The translations under genes were made by a program, and so were the position numbers. A DNA stretch of 64,000 bases from Streptomyces sp. PCS3-D2. GTDB taxonomy: Bacteria > Actinomycetota > Actinomycetes > Streptomycetales > Streptomycetaceae. Shown here piece by piece: positions 63,244 through 64,000 of the stretch. The stretch's first letter is position 1; every line of letters begins with the position of its first letter. The stretch lies in assembly GCF_000612545.2 (NCBI RefSeq), contig NZ_CP097800.1, positions 992,001-1,056,000 of the forward strand, written 5' to 3'. Below the pieces are notes generated by a model, which saw nothing but the letters and a program-made list of their open reading frames with translations, did not search any database and was not told where the DNA came from.

Positions 63244-64000
63244 ATGGCACGTCGGTTTCGGACACGCGCTCTGTTGTCGACCTTCGTAGGACTGAACCTC
63301 CTCGCGCTGGCCGCGTGCGGCGTCGAGCGCTCCGCCGGCGTCTCGCCCCCCGACGACAGCCGGGTCAGGGCGCCGCGCGAGTTCAGCGGCATCGCCTGGC
63401 TCGCCACCGAGCGCAGGTCCACCGGCCCGGGGCGGGAGACGCAGCCACGAGAGGTCTTCCTGGTCTGCCACGACGCGAGGGACAACGACGCCGAACGCGA
63501 CCTTCCCCGCCTTTCGATCGTGCGGACGCCGGTCGACCCCGACGGCATCTCCGTCGAAGAGCTTCACGTGGCCTTCCCCACCGTGCCGAACGACCTGGAG
63601 AGCATCGCCAGACTGCCCGGCCGGGACGAGGCGCTGCTGGTGGAGAGCAACGCCGACGGCGACGACCCCGACCCCACCATCTACCTCGCCCGGTGGGACA
63701 AGGACCTCAACGTCGAGATCGCGGGCTCGGTGCCCTGGCCGAAGACACCCGAGCCACTGGTCAACGTCGAGGCGACGGCCGTCGCGACGGTCGGCGGGCG
63801 GGACTACTTCGTGTACGCCGAGCGGGCGCAGGGCAGCGACACCACCCGCATCAACATGACCCGCCTGAAGGTCGGCAGGAACGGTGCGATCACGTTCGGC
63901 GGGACCTGGACGTCGGTCTCGTTCACCGCACCCGAGCCCCCCGGTGCACGCCCGGCCTCGGGCCTCGACATCGACGCGAAGGGCAATCTCTACCTCTCGT
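63244..64000 (+). CDS. secreted lipoprotein, cut by the window end
   Basis: The first 252 residues of a longer protein. The N-terminus MARRFRTRALLSTFVGLNLL is a lipoprotein signal with lipobox LAAC (Cys25). The rest has repeating motifs such as LESIARLPGRDEALLVESNADGD and VEATAVATVGGRDYFVYAER, suggestive of a beta-propeller (esterase-like phytase or SMP-30-like), which is tentative. The ATG follows GGAAGGA by 5 bases. The reading frame remains open at the end of the window, so length and function cannot be settled. Confidence 0.75.
   Translation, partial: MARRFRTRALLSTFVGLNLLALAACGVERSAGVSPPDDSRVRAPREFSGIAWLATERRSTGPGRETQPREVFLVCHDARDNDAERDLPRLSIVRTPVDPDGISVEELHVAFPTVPNDLESIARLPGRDEALLVESNADGDDPDPTIYLARWDKDLNVEIAGSVPWPKTPEPLVNVEATAVATVGGRDYFVYAERAQGSDTTRINMTRLKVGRNGAITFGGTWTSVSFTAPEPPGARPASGLDIDAKGNLYLS

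Overview
The window is very GC-rich, with GTG/TTG starts, GTGA/ATGA stop-start overlaps and rare TTA codons, and reads as the chromosome of a Streptomyces-like actinomycete. No rRNA, tRNA, CRISPR array, insertion sequence or phage gene was seen. Start codons were chosen by reading frame, Shine-Dalgarno sequence and overlap, so several are shorter than the longest possible reading frame.

Positions 1-24.5 kb hold ordinary or strain-specific genes: an enoyl-CoA hydratase/3-hydroxyisobutyryl-CoA hydrolase, an exported beta-carbonic anhydrase, an ABC exporter, two small membrane/secreted proteins ahead of a cysteine-synthase-like enzyme and its MFS partner, a membrane-anchored ATPase with TPR repeats, a flavin-reductase-like protein, a CsbD-like stress protein, a glycerol catabolism operon (FGGY kinase, FAD dehydrogenase with BFD-type [2Fe-2S] domain, FAD/NAD oxidoreductase), an uncharacterised protein with two TTA codons, an APC permease, a PAP2 membrane phosphatase, a nucleotidyltransferase-like protein and a large SARP regulator (BTAD, NB-ARC, TPR) with a TTA codon at its 16th codon.

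Positions 24.6-59.7 kb are a nonribosomal peptide cluster, all on the minus strand, in three apparent transcription units. Unit I (59.65 to 55.4 kb): glutamate mutase small and large subunits, a class II aminoacyl-tRNA-synthetase paralogue resembling archaeal asparagine synthetase (AS-AR), and a stand-alone FMN glutamate-synthase domain, coupled by 4-nt overlaps. Unit II (55.2 to 41.7 kb): NRPS A-T-C-A-T, NRPS C-A-T-C, a stand-alone A-T protein with a Gln/Glu-like pocket, a type II thioesterase and a P450. Unit III (41.6 to 24.7 kb): MbtH protein, SyrP-like Fe(II)/2-oxoglutarate hydroxylase, a 4498-residue NRPS (C-A-T)x4-TE, an MFS exporter and a dimethylargininase-like amidinohydrolase, then a hairpin terminator. 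The assembly line has 8 A, 8 T, 7 C and 1 TE domains, the count for an octapeptide if the terminal C domain of the second NRPS works in trans with the stand-alone A-T protein as a split module. The precursor genes suggest a 3-methylaspartate or 3-methylasparagine building block; this is inference.

The most unusual observation is regulatory. Each unit is preceded by the same arrangement: three CGGCAG-type heptamers with start-to-start spacings of 12 and 11 bp, then exactly 21 nt to a TANCNT -10 hexamer. This resembles the direct-repeat operators of SARP activators and fits the SARP at the left edge of the cluster. Right of the cluster (59.8-64 kb) lie an XRE/NB-ARC-type regulator, a strong hairpin with a doubtful small ORF, an aldo/keto reductase and a lipoprotein cut by the window end.
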